Translations under genes and position numbers: made by a program
Notes under the pieces: model-generated
Seen by the model: the letters and a program-made list of their open reading frames with translations, nothing else
The model's database searches: none
What the model was told of the DNA's origin: nothing
NCBI GenBank assembly: GCA_008973525.1
Contig: WACJ01000461.1
Coordinates: forward strand, 1 to 64,000
Direction: 5' to 3'
DNA: 64,000 nucleotides
Source: Stenopsyche tienmushanensis
Lineage: Eukaryota > Arthropoda > Insecta > Trichoptera > Stenopsychidae
Shown here: piece after piece, positions 35,079 to 45,970 of the stretch
Position numbering within the stretch: position 1 is the first letter of the stretch
Layout: every line of letters begins with the position of its first letter

Positions 35079-35878
35079 ATCTTAAGCAAAGATCATAGCA
35101 AAATTATAATTGAAATGTTCGAATCAAGCAAATATTTGTACAGAAATACATTTATTACAGAAGCCGTATCGGTCGAGTGTATTAAGCCACCGGCATCGTT
35201 TCATGACGGCCGATATTATTGGCAATTTAGATATACTGCCGGATATAAACTACTATGCAATCTTACCACCAACAAACGAACATTGTATGATATATATTTT
35301 GATCCTGACTACTTATTTCTTCAGGCGTCCATTTAAATTTTAGAAGCCACTGGAATTTTTGGAGCGTCCAGTCGCCGCAATCAGCAGCCACTATATCCTC
35401 ATTATTTTGAAAGTAGTATTTTTTTCATTCGGTCCATTTAAAAGATACGAAGCAACTCGAATGATACCGCTGATATTTTATCAGAGGCCGAAATGTTTGC
35501 GAAAAAACCGTCTGGAGTAATTTACCATTCATACACACCTATGCGTACAGATAAACGCAACCAGCATCCGAAATTCGCTCCCTTAGATATTGAATGGGAG
35601 ACATCGGTTCATAATGACTATTTGAAAGAGTGGTTAGCACAATGGTGCCAAGTCATCGGCATACATATGAGAATATTTACATCTTATTTACTTTTGAGAT
35701 GACTTAAATCGTCAAACACGTACTGCTCATTATTTGAAGCATTTGGAACGAGAAGACATCCAAATGCAAAATGGAATCTCATTTCGATTTTTATGACGAG
35801 ACTGCAAGAATTACCATGAGTGCTCCAAATGGAAAGCTGCTGTTGCATTATAATGCTTATCGCGTATTCGAATAATCT
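35079..35878 (+). pseudogene. Unrecognised decayed coding region inside the inverted-arm structure
   Basis: One frame is open from 35079 to 35702 except for two TAA stops (35334-35336 and near 35439). Protein-like reading continues after shifts near 35700 and 35790 and closes at a TAA near 35871. The conceptual length is about 265 codons. It begins about 130 bp inside the arm's TATA-like motif, as expected of a gene driven from the arm. I do not recognise the family; transposon cargo, a captured host gene or a virus-derived gene are all possible. Confidence 0.4.
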
Positions 35879-35899
35879 TGTGTTTTCCTACTTAGCCAA

Positions 35900-36105
35900 T
35901 TAACTGCATTCTGAATACTGAAGTACCAATGATTCTATTAGCGGAGAATTTGCTGGATTTAATTTAAGACATGATGCAGAAAATCCGATATCAAATGAAC
36001 AGTGAATGCAGTTTAGTGCATATCGATTTATTGTTGGTTGCACAAAAAAACATGGAGCTCCAAATGTTTTACAAATACGGCTAAAAAGTGGGAACAATTT
36101 TTTTT
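35900..36105 (+). pseudogene. Second unrecognised decayed frame
   Basis: A frame running about 35900-36105 contains two stops and a protein-like stretch from 36006, for example KHGAPNVLQIRLKSGN. It is cut off at its right end by LINE sequence. It may continue the 35079-35878 gene or be a second gene of the same element. Confidence 0.3.
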
Positions 36106-36109
36106 TACT

Positions 36110-37144
36110 GCTGCTCATCTCTTATCCCCCCAGCCTCGCATGGATGGGAATTTGGTCAAGTTCGTGCAATCGGCCCCATATCTGGGGATCACGTTGGACA
36201 GTTCGTGGAACTTCATGACTAGGGAATCCAATCCCGAGATCCCGGATCACGGGATCAGTGACTGGGACAGTGACTGTCTAATCTATGTGTACATATATAG
36301 CGTACATGTATGTTTTTCAAATTGTTATAGTAACCTTTCCCTTTGTAGGATTACAAGAATGGCGGATGCAAACTGGGGCGTTAAAGGCAAGGACCTGATT
36401 ACTGCGTATTTTGCCCTCTATGTAAACATTGCCACGTACGGTTCCGGAGTGTGATACAATAGGCTCGGGCATAGGGGCAGAAACAAAACAGCATTAAATA
36501 AGCTAAATGCGAAACATAGGGTCCCCCTACTACGCATCACTGGAGCTTATAGGACTGTAGCCACTGACAACCTTCCGATATTGGCAGAGGCTCTACCTCT
36601 AGATCTACAAACGCATTTATCAGTCTGCAATTACCTAAAGAATGCTCCGATCACGGTAGGGAGTTCTTCCATCAATGAGATTGAAATGAAGCACATGGAT
36701 AAATCAGAGATGTCCAAATGGGCATGGAGTGCTGCCCTTGCTGAGTGGGATGCCCGCTGGGCCGAGTCTGTTAATGGCCGCAGGCTCTTTATGTTTTTCA
36801 GCTCTGCTTCTCAACGTGTACGTTCTCGTTGGCTACACCCAAAAAACTTTTCGTCCCAGCTCCTGACAGGGCATGGTAATTTCCGTGCCTACTTGCAAGA
36901 GAGGGGTCTTGTAAATCAGCCGGTTTGCCCATGCAACCACCCCCACATGGACGCAGAGCATATTCTGTGGTCGTGTGTCGGCATGGCAACCCTTTTTTTC
37001 CCGCCCATTTTAAAATAATGGGTTTGCGTTATCCCAGGCACCAAATGGAGCAGGAGTGTCCTCTTGGGAACGTAGGTTTCGCAGCCTGGAGTCGCACGGT
37101 GGTATGTGGCGGTGTCCCCCACGTACCATCACGAAGCACTCGTC
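36110..37144 (+). pseudogene. LINE ORF2 thumb and C-terminal region (R1/LOA-like), split
   Basis: 36150-36218 reads VKFVQSAPYLGITLDSSWNF, the segment after the reverse transcriptase active site. After an interruption, 36356 onward reads TRMADANWGVKGK, KHRVPLLRITGAYRTVATDN, LPLDLQTHL, LLTGHGNFRAYLQE and CPCNHPHMDAEHILWSC, the usual C-terminal series. Frames shift near 36450-36580. The interruption at 36219-36341 is hAT family A sequence. Confidence 0.75.
36219..36341. mobile_element. hAT family A, copy 4, first part (reverse orientation)
   Basis: Starts TAGGGAATCCAATCCCG, the right terminus in reverse, and runs to TAACCTTTCCC at 36331-36341. The continuation of the same copy appears at 37145-37285, beginning with the same 11 bases. 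Confidence 0.75.
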
Positions 37145-37285
37145 TAACCTTTCCCCACCGGTGATGTATTTACTACACCTCGACTCTAATAATGGGAATA
37201 TCGATATGAAATATAATAGATGCGGGGTTCAGAATTTTTGTATTCCTCCGTAATGTAATTACGAATTACACTAAAGTATTAGTAG
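37145..37285. mobile_element. hAT family A, copy 4, second part
   Basis: Begins TAACCTTTCCCCACCGGTGA and continues TATCGATATGAAATATAATA and TTGTATTCCTCCGTAA in reverse orientation. It is the direct continuation of 36219-36341 in other copies. Confidence 0.75.
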
Positions 37286-37289
37286 CTAG

Positions 37290-37350
37290 TTTTTTTGATG
37301 TTTTAATTTAAAAAATCTAGCAACAAACAGCTCGGGTCAGTGGAGGATTC
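37290..37350 (+). repeat. Dispersed repeat, family Z, internally deleted copy
   Basis: GTTTTAATTTAAAAAATCTAG is followed closely by CAGCTCGGGTCAGTGGAGGA. In the longer copies these ends are separated by about 150 bp. Confidence 0.5.
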
Positions 37351-37679
37351 CCACGCTCTTCTCTTATAGGTGACGTCAAAAGGAGGGGATCAAAAGAAAA
37401 GGGAAATAGTTAAAAGATAGAATAATCTAAAATATTTAAAATTCATTTTCGTCAAACGTAAATGGACGCGGCGGCGAACGAACCACTAAAAATTCGACCT
37501 GTCACACTCATATTAACACGTTCGTCGCTGCGTCCACCAGATATTGGTAATTGATAATTTTGGTGGACGTTTTCTTTTTCCATTTTTAGAATATACAAAG
37601 ACATAAAATTAAGTTTAAAATGAAATATATCATTACATAACGTAGCATGGTATTCATTAAAACAGTTTAAACTTATATG

Positions 37680-38010
37680 TTAAAAAATGTTGATTTCTTT
37701 TTTACGTTTTTCCTGGAGATCAAGACTTTGTCTCATCTTTTTGTAACAAAGAGCAAAAAGAAACGCTTTTTTCACTTTCTTCTTTTCATTTTCGGACCTT
37801 GTATTTTTCCAGCCCAACCATTCGTTTACTAGAAGTTCCCGGAATATTCTGATTTGAGGATAAAAAATCACTGAAATGCTTGTCAGATTCTTCAAAATGT
37901 CAAAGTCTTCCAGATGACAACTGTCTAAATATCTTTCGACATCGAAGCATGCATTCCTACCCTTGTCTGTTCGCACTTGCTTATCTTTATTTTGTTTCGT
38001 TGGTTTGGTT
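37680..38010 (-). pseudogene. Unrecognised frame in the right arm
   Basis: About 110 codons on the minus strand, open from about 38010 to a stop at 37680, with protein-like composition (RTDKGRNACFDVERYLDS near the start, Lys-rich end). Part of it (TCTGACAA and TCAGTGAT blocks at 37862-37890) has a homologue in the left arm at 34626-34650, so it belongs to the arm. No family recognised; an N-terminal piece of an arm-borne transposase is possible. Confidence 0.3.
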
Positions 38011-38193
38011 AATGACAGAGTAATTGGTGAAGCTTATCGACCTAAGATAAATAACACCTGAGATATGCCACATGTCGCATTCTGGTCGTTCGTGTTTATC
38101 CCTTGTGTTATAATATCACATCACTATTCTTTCTGTTAACGCCCTGGCTATCGAATTTGGTCACTGATTCAGGCTGGGCGACGAGAGTGTTAA

Positions 38194-38749
38194 ATTCTAG
38201 CTTTAACGGACTTTTTTCTCACTTATTTAGTACATATATTTTTTTTACAAAAAACTGCATAGTATTTAAACAAATACGGACTTGAATGAATCTGAAGAAT
38301 TTTGATTTAAGACCGGATGCCATTCTTCAGACACTCACCAATTCTTACAAGGACTGTTGGATACGTTTGTATAGCATGAACCTATTTCATAATTAGAAAG
38401 CCAATTATTATTTTTAGAGCATCCAGTACCATTTAAGTAACGGACACAGTCTGTTATTTAAACATGATAATATTTACCGTCGGGCTATTATTAAAAATAG
38501 CATAATAGTCATTTTTAAAATACACATGTGCTTTTAAAACGAAATAAACATATCATTTCTAAACGATATTGACATTTAATAGGATATATTCTTTATTTGC
38601 AAACCGAGTCATGACTGCATGGGTTAGAAACCATTGTAAGCTGTAAGACATGGGTGTCAAAATAAAAGTTTTAGCGATAATTTGATGCTTTCTTCCTGAC
38701 ATTTGATTATCTTTCTTACTTCAGGGGATGTATTTATGTATTTGCGAAT
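38194..38749. other. No recognisable feature
   Basis: AT-rich DNA beyond the outer TTAA. Confidence 0.4.
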
Positions 38750-38930
38750 TCATTTGGGGCGAGCGAAAGATGGACGTGATCGTACAGATCATAGAAGGCC
38801 TCGAGTACGCATTTAAAAAGTCATAAAAGAGGAGGGAGCGGCCACAAGGTATGTGTGTCCAATCCGTCCGCTTTTCGGACCGTTGACAAGACGGATGAGC
38901 GCCTCAGCGCGAGTAATTTGAAGGCCTGAG
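38750..38930 (+). mobile_element. Family P fragment with conserved peptide remnant
   Basis: The plus strand at 38820-38920 reads EGAATRYVCPIRPLFGPL, the shared peptide, without the GC-rich terminus. Confidence 0.4.
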
Positions 38931-40300
38931 TGTATATTAAAAATTGCAGATTTTGAAAGAAAAAAGAGTAATACGTCCAAGGCTGGATATGTTTAATATC
39001 TCTTGCTATTCATAAACTTGCACGATGACACTTATGGCAGCTTTCACCTAAACAAAATCGTAAATAATTTTAAATATTTGAAGTTATTCAACATTTAGAC
39101 ATGGCACGTACAATACTTTATATGCAAGTTGTATTTGATTGTTTTTCCTTAAGCATTATGAGATCGTTTCATATTACACTTGATGTTCCTTGAATATATT
39201 TAAGCGCATTAAACTTGATCGCTTTCCGGTTTACTCCGCACAGTCCTGATATTAATCTTCGAAAGGATTTGTAATTTGATACCTCCAGCATCAATCTTTT
39301 TCGACGTGGTTGTATTTTGGAAGTGTTCGTGATTGGTTTAATTTTAAAAAAATGAGTCACTGAGAATATTTTCCAGCGATTATCAATAGACATTGAGCTT
39401 CTAAGGTAAATTATCTCATAAGCAAAGCCGGCCAGCGCAAACAAATTTTGCTTGCTCGACCTCTTATTCAAATATACATTATAATGGTTTCTCATAACTT
39501 GCCGACATGGTGTTAATTCTACGCAAATATTATTTAAAGATATTCGATAAACGAATGACAGTATTATGTGGACGCCAAATAGATTGATTCACACAACAGA
39601 TTTCAACTCTCTTCGTAAACATTTGTTTGAATACTTTTATTATATATATTTGCTTAAAATTTGTAATCGTTTATTTTAGAATGTTAGTCAGGATGAAACA
39701 GGTAAAGTGCTTTTCTTTGTGTCTATATTAAAATATTCGAAACAATTCTTATTTGTTGAAATATTACTTAGATCAAAAGGGAAGCATTTCAAAGAATTTC
39801 GATAATTAATCGCATTGTTAGAAAAGCACGATAAAAAAGTATTTCTGAACTTCTAAAGACAGAGCCAAACTATCGCGTGGGCTATGTATGTGTTAACAGA
39901 AACATGTATCGTTTTAGACTTCAACGTACATGGTAATACACTCGAGCCTCGTATAACACGATTATACAAGGTTTGAAGTTCATACCAAATTAGGGTTTGG
40001 GTCCAAATAAATATGGAAGATAGTTTGTTATAATAACATATACATACCATGCATTCATCATCGCTATCGCTTATAATTCTATATGTTTTATTCATTTTCG
40101 AGATCTGTTGTGGGTTTCCATCATCAGAGAACTCTGGAGTATTTCTGGTTTTAGTCTTCAAAAATTCTTTAAAAATAGTAGTTAAACTAAGTATTAGCTT
40201 GCTGTTAAAAGAGTATTTAAGTATTTACTCTGTAAATATATATAAGTAAAGTGGCCAATAGTTAAAATACATAAAATCGTATAAGCATAGTAGTCAGGAG
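38931..40300. other. No firm feature; two unassigned frames
   Basis: The minus frames at 39169-39495 (108 codons) and 39853-40161 (102 codons) are open but not recognised and lack clear splice borders. The first ends in KYIQGTS, a string also present in the frame at 48399-48842 as KYIQGS, which may mark an old repeat. Confidence 0.35.
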
Positions 40301-41130
40301 TAGGGAATCCAATCCCGAGCCAAAATTTCGATCCCGGGATTTCGGGATTCCATTAGACAATCCCGGGACCAGTCCCGGGATCCCGGGATTGGGATTTTCA
40401 ATATTTTAAGAAATTACCTTGATGAATTTGATCAAAAACTACTAATAAGTCCATTTGTTCAATATAAAAAATCACTTGAAGGCCAAAGAATTTTATTTAC
40501 AGACAATTTGCTGCTGAAAATGCACGCTCAGCTTTCACACTCGTTGGAGGTATCGTCATCAGATATTTAAATGCCAGTTCCAGTTGATGATCGCGTGAGC
40601 CCTCATTTTCGAATAACACCATCAATGTGACTGATAAAATTCCTTTCTGCTGAGACACGGACTAAAAATCGCAAAATTCCCGATTTCCCGACAAATTATT
40701 TATTTCCGTCGCTGCAGATGAATACTTATATACTATAATACTTTGATGTGATTTGTAATTATATTACGTAGGAATACAAAAATTCTGAACCCCGTATCTG
40801 TTATATTTCATATCGATATTCCCACTATTAGAGTCGAGGTGTAGTAAATACATCACCGGTAGGGAAATGTTACTATAACAATTTTAAAAACATACATGTA
40901 CGCTATATATAATATGTATACATAGATTAGACAGTCACTGCTCCTGTGCATCGCCTAAGTTCGCCAATTAGTAATTACGCCACTGTTTCCAAGAGTCCAG
41001 ATTTCGTCGGGAATGTCTCGATTTAGTAGCCTTCATCGTGTTGGTGAGGTGTACGATTTCTGTTAGATAAAAATTTCAATCCTGGGATTTTCGGGATTAC
41101 GTTTTCTAATCCCGGGATTCTTAAGTACCT

Positions 41131-42885
41131 TTTTTTTTGATGCGCAAGGAGGAAAAATCTTTTAAAGACACGTACCGAGCCCGTACTCAGCAGTAGTGTA
41201 GGAGTCTGGATATATAAACAAACTCTTTATTATTACTACGGAATCTCCCAAAGTGGAAGACCAGGATCCAGTACCCACTAAAAAACCCCCCTTGATCGTC
41301 TTTTCGTCGCGTCTTACAGGCCGTCAGACATAGTAAGACTCTCAGGCTCCGCGGGCCCGTCAATTCTTACCTCCTTTCGGGTAGAGGTCTCTACTCACAT
41401 TCGTAGTTCTCTTCTACGTCCTTCTCTCGTCCTCCGTGTCTCGATTAATTCTTTTCCAGCGAAGTGATCTATTGACCCCTTCGTTTTTAGAGGGCTTCGT
41501 TGAAGTCGCTGCACGCGGCGCTTCCGCACCGGTGCCGGTCGTTCTTTCCTGCGCTCTTGCATGGTTCGCATCATGCAGGTGCGTCGCCGCATTCTACCGC
41601 TTTGTGGCCGGTCTCCCAGTACTTGGCGCACTTCTTGCTCCTGTCTTCGTTATTGCATGTCGCCGCCAGATGCCCGAACCCGAGACATTTAAAACATCGA
41701 CGTACTTCTACTTGATCCCGGATGCGGCACATGACTGCGCCGATCCTCACCCGTCCTTCTCTCAGTAGTCGGTCTGACTCAGCGCTCCACAAGATGTCTG
41801 CGGTGCACGTGAATGTGCCGTTATAGGCCGGTTTGGTAAACAGCACCTTCACGCTTTCTTCTTTCTTGTCACCGAGAGCCCTATTCAGGGCTTCAGCTAC
41901 GAATTCTGGCTCTTCGGCCCCCTCATATATGTCGCGAATTACAACTCTTCTTCTCGGTGCTGTGTGACGAACCCGGAATTTAGGCCCAGTCGCCTCTCCC
42001 AGGAAGTCGCATAGCGCTTTCGCGCCAACATCCCCTTGTCGAAGTTTCAGGATCATGTTCCCTCTTGCGTTTCTCCTGATTGTTTGAGCCGTGGCAACGC
42101 CTTCTGCGTTTGCTCGCTCCTGCAATTTAATCAGAACCCCTGCATATGACGGTTTCTCCGTGCCTATTTCTATGGGTTCAAATTACAATCATTTCCGTTC
42201 TTCTCATCGAATGTTTTGCGTCCTTTTGCTGTTTTTCCTGATGCCTTTTTGGCTTTTGTGTAGGCTTCAATGGCTGTTTCGCCGCTAAGATCTCTTCTGT
42301 TTCGTTCGTCTTTTTCTTAGTTGTCTCTTCTATTCCTTCCTGAGGCTTCTTCTTCTTCTTCATCTTTGTATCCCGAACCGTCTTCCACCCTTAGTGTTCC
42401 GCCGGTTTCGGAGTCGATGTGTTGGTAGATACCGGAGCCTCAACTGCCCTTTCAGAGTCTTCCCGATTCTTTTCTGCTGCTTCTTTCAGCAGTTTTATCG
42501 TCACTTGGGCTTCTATTAGCTCTTTTCTTAGTTCACGAATCTTCTTCTTCCGCGCTACATACAGCTTTTCTCTGTTGTCGTCCGTTATGGTCTTTAATCG
42601 GGCGTAGTGTTGGTTGAGATCCAAACACTGACCGATTTTCTCCCTTATTTCTACTTTCAGGTTTTTGTTGGTCCCTGCCGTCTGGTGAAGATCCCATATA
42701 GCTCTTCCCAAACTAATAGAGGTCACTCTCTGTTCATATTCCTCCTTCGTTTCGTAAAATTTTTCGCGCGTGGCGTCAAGGTCTAATTGTAATTGTTCCC
42801 GCTCGGATATGACAATTGGGTCAGTGAGGTCGAGCCCTTCTGGCACTTGCATGCCCAGCACATAGCTTGCGCGTAGCGGCAGCAA
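41131..42885 (-). mobile_element. ORF1-only LINE (half-LINE), R1-like, with 16-bp target duplication
   Basis: GGATTCTTAAGTACCT occurs at 41115-41130 and again at 42886-42901, flanking the insert exactly. The low-coordinate end begins with eight or nine T residues, the poly(A) tail of a minus-strand insertion. The element carries ORF1 and a 3' UTR, but ORF2 is represented at most by its last residues (FAGKELIETRR near 41470). The internal deletion joins the end of ORF1 to the end of ORF2 near 41490. Confidence 0.85.
41480..42870 (-). pseudogene. LINE ORF1 (gag-like) with zinc knuckles
   Basis: The N-terminal part (42870-42391) is charged and coiled-coil-like (DLDATREKFYETKEEYEQ). A Lys-rich middle follows in the same frame after a stop at 42391. 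After a frameshift near 42130-42180 comes the gag core and zinc knuckles: the first intact, CFKCLGFGHLAATC; the second with Tyr in place of its second Cys (CAKYWETGHKAVEC); the third lies beyond a TGA near 41571. Such ORF1 proteins bind element RNA. This copy cannot make a full product. Confidence 0.8.
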
Positions 42886-42990
42886 GGATTCTTAAGTACC
42901 TAAAACTGTCCGGGATCCCGGGATTGGATTCCCTAGATGTAATATGCACAAAAACAATGTTTTTCGGTGTCACTCGCGAATTTTACTTAT

Positions 42991-43438
42991 TGTAGCGTGG
43001 GCGATATATCATCCCCGCATAGTAGCGGCATCTTCCACTTTTCTTCAGGTGCAATGTGCTATTTTAGCAGCGCCACCTCTTGTGGCCCTGCGGAGCCATT
43101 GCACCTGCTTACCGACTGATCGCTTCTTGCGCGTGCATCGTTACCGGCTGGGTAGTGACGTGCAGGAAGCGGGAGTCGGGGGAGTCGTCCGTTGGCCTTG
43201 GCTGCGGGAGGTCGTCCCTCCTGCAGCCAGACCTCTCTCTCTCTACCTGTGCTGGGGAATAAATAGTTATCCTGTGAAGAGAGTCTTTCTGTTCAACGCC
43301 CTTCGTATTCCCATCCATTCGTCCAGTACATCACAGCCCGATAGCAGAACGGACCCGTGCGGTCATCCCGACGAGCACGTGGAGGCGGGAGCCGCCCGGG
43401 GACTCTGCCCCGAGAGCGCCCCCGCCTCAAACGTTACA
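42991..43438 (+). mobile_element. Solo LTR, 448 bp, near complete (family L)
   Basis: Runs from TGTAGCGTGGGCGATATATC to AAACGTTACA, with TG...CA ends and a short inverted TGTA/TACA. It contains a TATA/poly(A)-like GGGAATAAATAGTTATCC at 43254-43271 and a GC-rich 3' portion. No internal retrotransposon genes flank it, so it is a solo LTR. No perfect 4-6 bp target duplication is seen. Confidence 0.75.
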
Positions 43439-45039
43439 TATAAGTTTAGTCGGCGTTTCGTCAGAGCGTATGAATCAATTATAATAATATAAAAGTAAAT
43501 TAATAAATTAAAATTATACGATTTTCGATTTTTTTTCAAAATTCAAATAAATAAAAACAAAAGCCAACTTGGTACGATACAAATGTACATCGATAATATT
43601 GCCGAAAAGGCTATTGAAAATCGGTTTGAGGCGCCGCACTTTCACAGGGTGGCACAAAAAAACGGTCGCCGACACAGTCCGATATAGATATTGACGCGAA
43701 AAGCACTATTTACTCAAAAACAGAGCAGGTGAGCGGAGCACACAAAATCACGACCGATAACAATGGTTGCCAACCGGCCAATCCAACGAATATAATATGC
43801 TTTAAATATTGTAATTATACCCTGTCCAAGGGTTGGATTATAGTCATAGTGTTTGGCGGTAAAAAATATATTTTAAAATTAGGATATCTAAAATCGAGTG
43901 GATGTCCTGGTGCATCGTCCAATATCAATAATACTAATGCACTGGATCATATCAGCGCGTTTAACACCAGGTTTGCGGGCGTTTCTTATATACTAATTCC
44001 TCGGCTAAACAAAATATTAACTCCTTTCCGGATATTTTTCATCTGGTGCACTCTTTATGCATTGCAATTTCAATTTCATCCATTACATTTTGGGATATGC
44101 TTGGAATGCTCGTTCTCTCATCTTCGGAGTCAGAGCTAGAAAGAATAAGCACCCTTTTCTTGTTACGACCAGAGCCGTAACGAGGGTATGGTAATTACCT
44201 ATGGCAATTATCTAAATTGCTAATCAGCATCCCATTGTCGCTGCATCTCAGCGCATTCAATCAATCAGATTTGCCGATGATGATATACAGATGTATTGTT
44301 TGAATCGCTAATCTCGGTTTGTGATGTTTGGAACGTTTCGCCTGTATTGAAGAAATGTATTCCCAGATATACGGAGCCACCCGTAAGCCAATGACGCGTT
44401 TATTTATCCAACGCCCATTGCAGGTTGAAGTTTACTTTCCGCGTCCAACTTGACACACTTTCGTTTGTTTGTCGAAACATTTGACAGGCATATAACAAAT
44501 GTGACTATTTTGGTATCCTTACTGCATCCGATCGGATGGAAGAATGCGCGAACAAACATCATTTAAAGCCGCCTTCTGCAACTGGTAGACACCTGTGAAC
44601 GAAGACAAACATTCGAAATACATCATCGTCTGCTTTTAACGAGCAGGAAGCGATGTCGAAATTTCGTGTCGCGTTTAATACAATGGGAGCGATTGTAAGG
44701 CTTATTGCTACATCGTTGCATGCATGGATTTGACAAAAGACTATGCAAGTTCGAGGTTTTGTCTTCTCATTTTCTATAGCTAAAATATTTATATTTCATT
44801 ATGAGTTGGACAAAGAAAGAAGCTACGGATGTCAATAAAATGCGGCGTTTTCCAGAGCCGTGAAAAAAACTGCATGTTTCGGCTGCAGAAGAATGGCAAG
44901 CTTGTTAAAGACAATAATTATGCATGCTGCCTTTAGAGTTTAAAAAAATGCAATTCTTCAAACATCGACAGAGACCATACATCTCTCCTATAGCTTCTTC
45001 TGTTAGCTTTGTTCTTTTTTTTGGGCAGGAGACATCCTA
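43439..45039. other. No firm feature; family P terminus near 44165
   Basis: CCAGAGCCGTAACGAGGGTA near 44165 resembles the family P terminus. The plus frame 43729-44139 (136 codons) is unassigned. Otherwise AT-rich. Confidence 0.4.
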
Positions 45040-45545
45040 TATTTTTTCCGTCCCAAATATTATGCTTATGCCGTGCTAATAAAGTGCTTTTGGATTCACA
45101 ATATTTTTCCGTGGGGTGCGTACCGTATGATAATAAATGAGAAGGACGCGAGTAGCCTATATACAGCTATCCATTTGAGAAGCATGCACGCATACCCTGT
45201 GTGTTCTTGTGCATTGTTGATGCTCGCACCGGAAACTGCACACGTTTCAATTCAAATAGCAAATCATTAGGAATCATTGGGACACAACATTATTCATAGT
45301 TTTTTCCACAGTGCGTTTGTGTCAATTCGTCTCAAGGCATAGTCCACTGAAGACCGAACGTTTGGCAAGTACACAACAAATCGGCGGTTGTTATGCTTTA
45401 TTTACCTTAGCAACCACCAGATCAATACGCGCTAACATAGTACATCCGTTAAATGTTTCGCAAAAAAAAAAATCCAGACACGCTTGATAGCTCACCAAAG
45501 TTTCATCGCTTCAAAACTGCCAAACTGAAACACATTCATTTTTTA
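45040..45545 (-). repeat. Dispersed repeat, family W, copy 2 (inverted)
   Basis: Contains in reverse the blocks of 24800-25535 (TTATGCTTATGCC, TGCATTGTTGATGCTCGCAC, CACCAAAGTTTCATCG) and of 60300-60470 (GACCGAACGTTTGGCAAGTA, GTTGCTATG-like). Confidence 0.65.
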
Positions 45546-45609
45546 ATATATACATAGATATACCTCCAATTTTGCATCAACATAAGAATAAACATTAATC
45601 AACATAAAT

Positions 45610-45970
45610 TGCATAGTTTTTGATCATCGAGTTCCCGATTTCCTGACAAATTATTTTTTTACGTCGCTGCAGATGAATACTTACATACTATAATACTTTG
45701 ATGTTATTCGTAATTATATTATGGAGGAATACAAAAATTCTGAAGCCCGTATCTATTAAATTTCATATCGATATTTTTATTATTAGAGTCGAGGTGTAGT
45801 AAATACATCACCGGTAGGGAAAGGTTAATATAACAATTTGAAAAATATTTTTGTACTATATATATATGTATACATATATTAGATAATTACTGCCCCTTGG
45901 CGTCGCCTAAGCTCGCCAATTAGTAGTCCAGATTTCGGCGGAAATGTCTCGATTTAGTAGCCTTCGTCGC
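45610..45970. mobile_element. hAT family A, copy 6 (core only)
   Basis: Core blocks from CCGATTTCCTGACAAATTA to CGATTTAGTAGCCTTCGTCG; both terminal regions missing. Confidence 0.75.

Larger units (their letters stand above)
33758..38193. mobile_element. TTAA-bounded inverted-arm structure, 4.4 kb, with nested insertions
   Basis: TTAA at 33758-33761 is followed by CACACTCGTCGCCCAGC; inverted, CACTCTCGTCGCCCAGCC ends against TTAA at 38190-38193. Homology of the two arms continues inward in inverse orientation, through a second TTAA with a CGTCGCTGCG motif (34704-34707 and 37513-37516), to about 34948 and 37345. There both arms share TTTCCCTTTT, CCTCCT and TATAAGAGA. Outside the outer TTAA sites the flanks differ. 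TTAA targets and CxCxTTCGTCGC-like ends fit piggyBac-type elements. It may be one element with long terminal repeats or two inverted piggyBac-like copies sharing a flank. The interior holds a decayed coding region (35079-36105). Confidence 0.5.
40301..42935. mobile_element. hAT family A, copy 5, both TIRs intact, split by a LINE
   Basis: The outer 17 bp are perfect inverted repeats, TAGGGAATCCAATCCCG at 40301 and its complement ending at 42935. Subterminal regions carry several AATCCCGGGATT-type palindromes. At 40560-40500 the minus strand reads ERAFSAANCL within the hAT dimerisation domain. Removing the LINE (41131-42885 and one target copy) leaves about 860 bp. No matching 8-bp target duplication is visible. 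Confidence 0.85.

Noticed and set aside
34676..37545. Integrated parvovirus-like genome based on hairpin-forming inverted ends
   Set aside because: The outer boundaries are TTAA with piggyBac-like ends and no viral motif was recognised in the interior, so a transposon explanation is simpler. A virus-derived cargo gene is not excluded.
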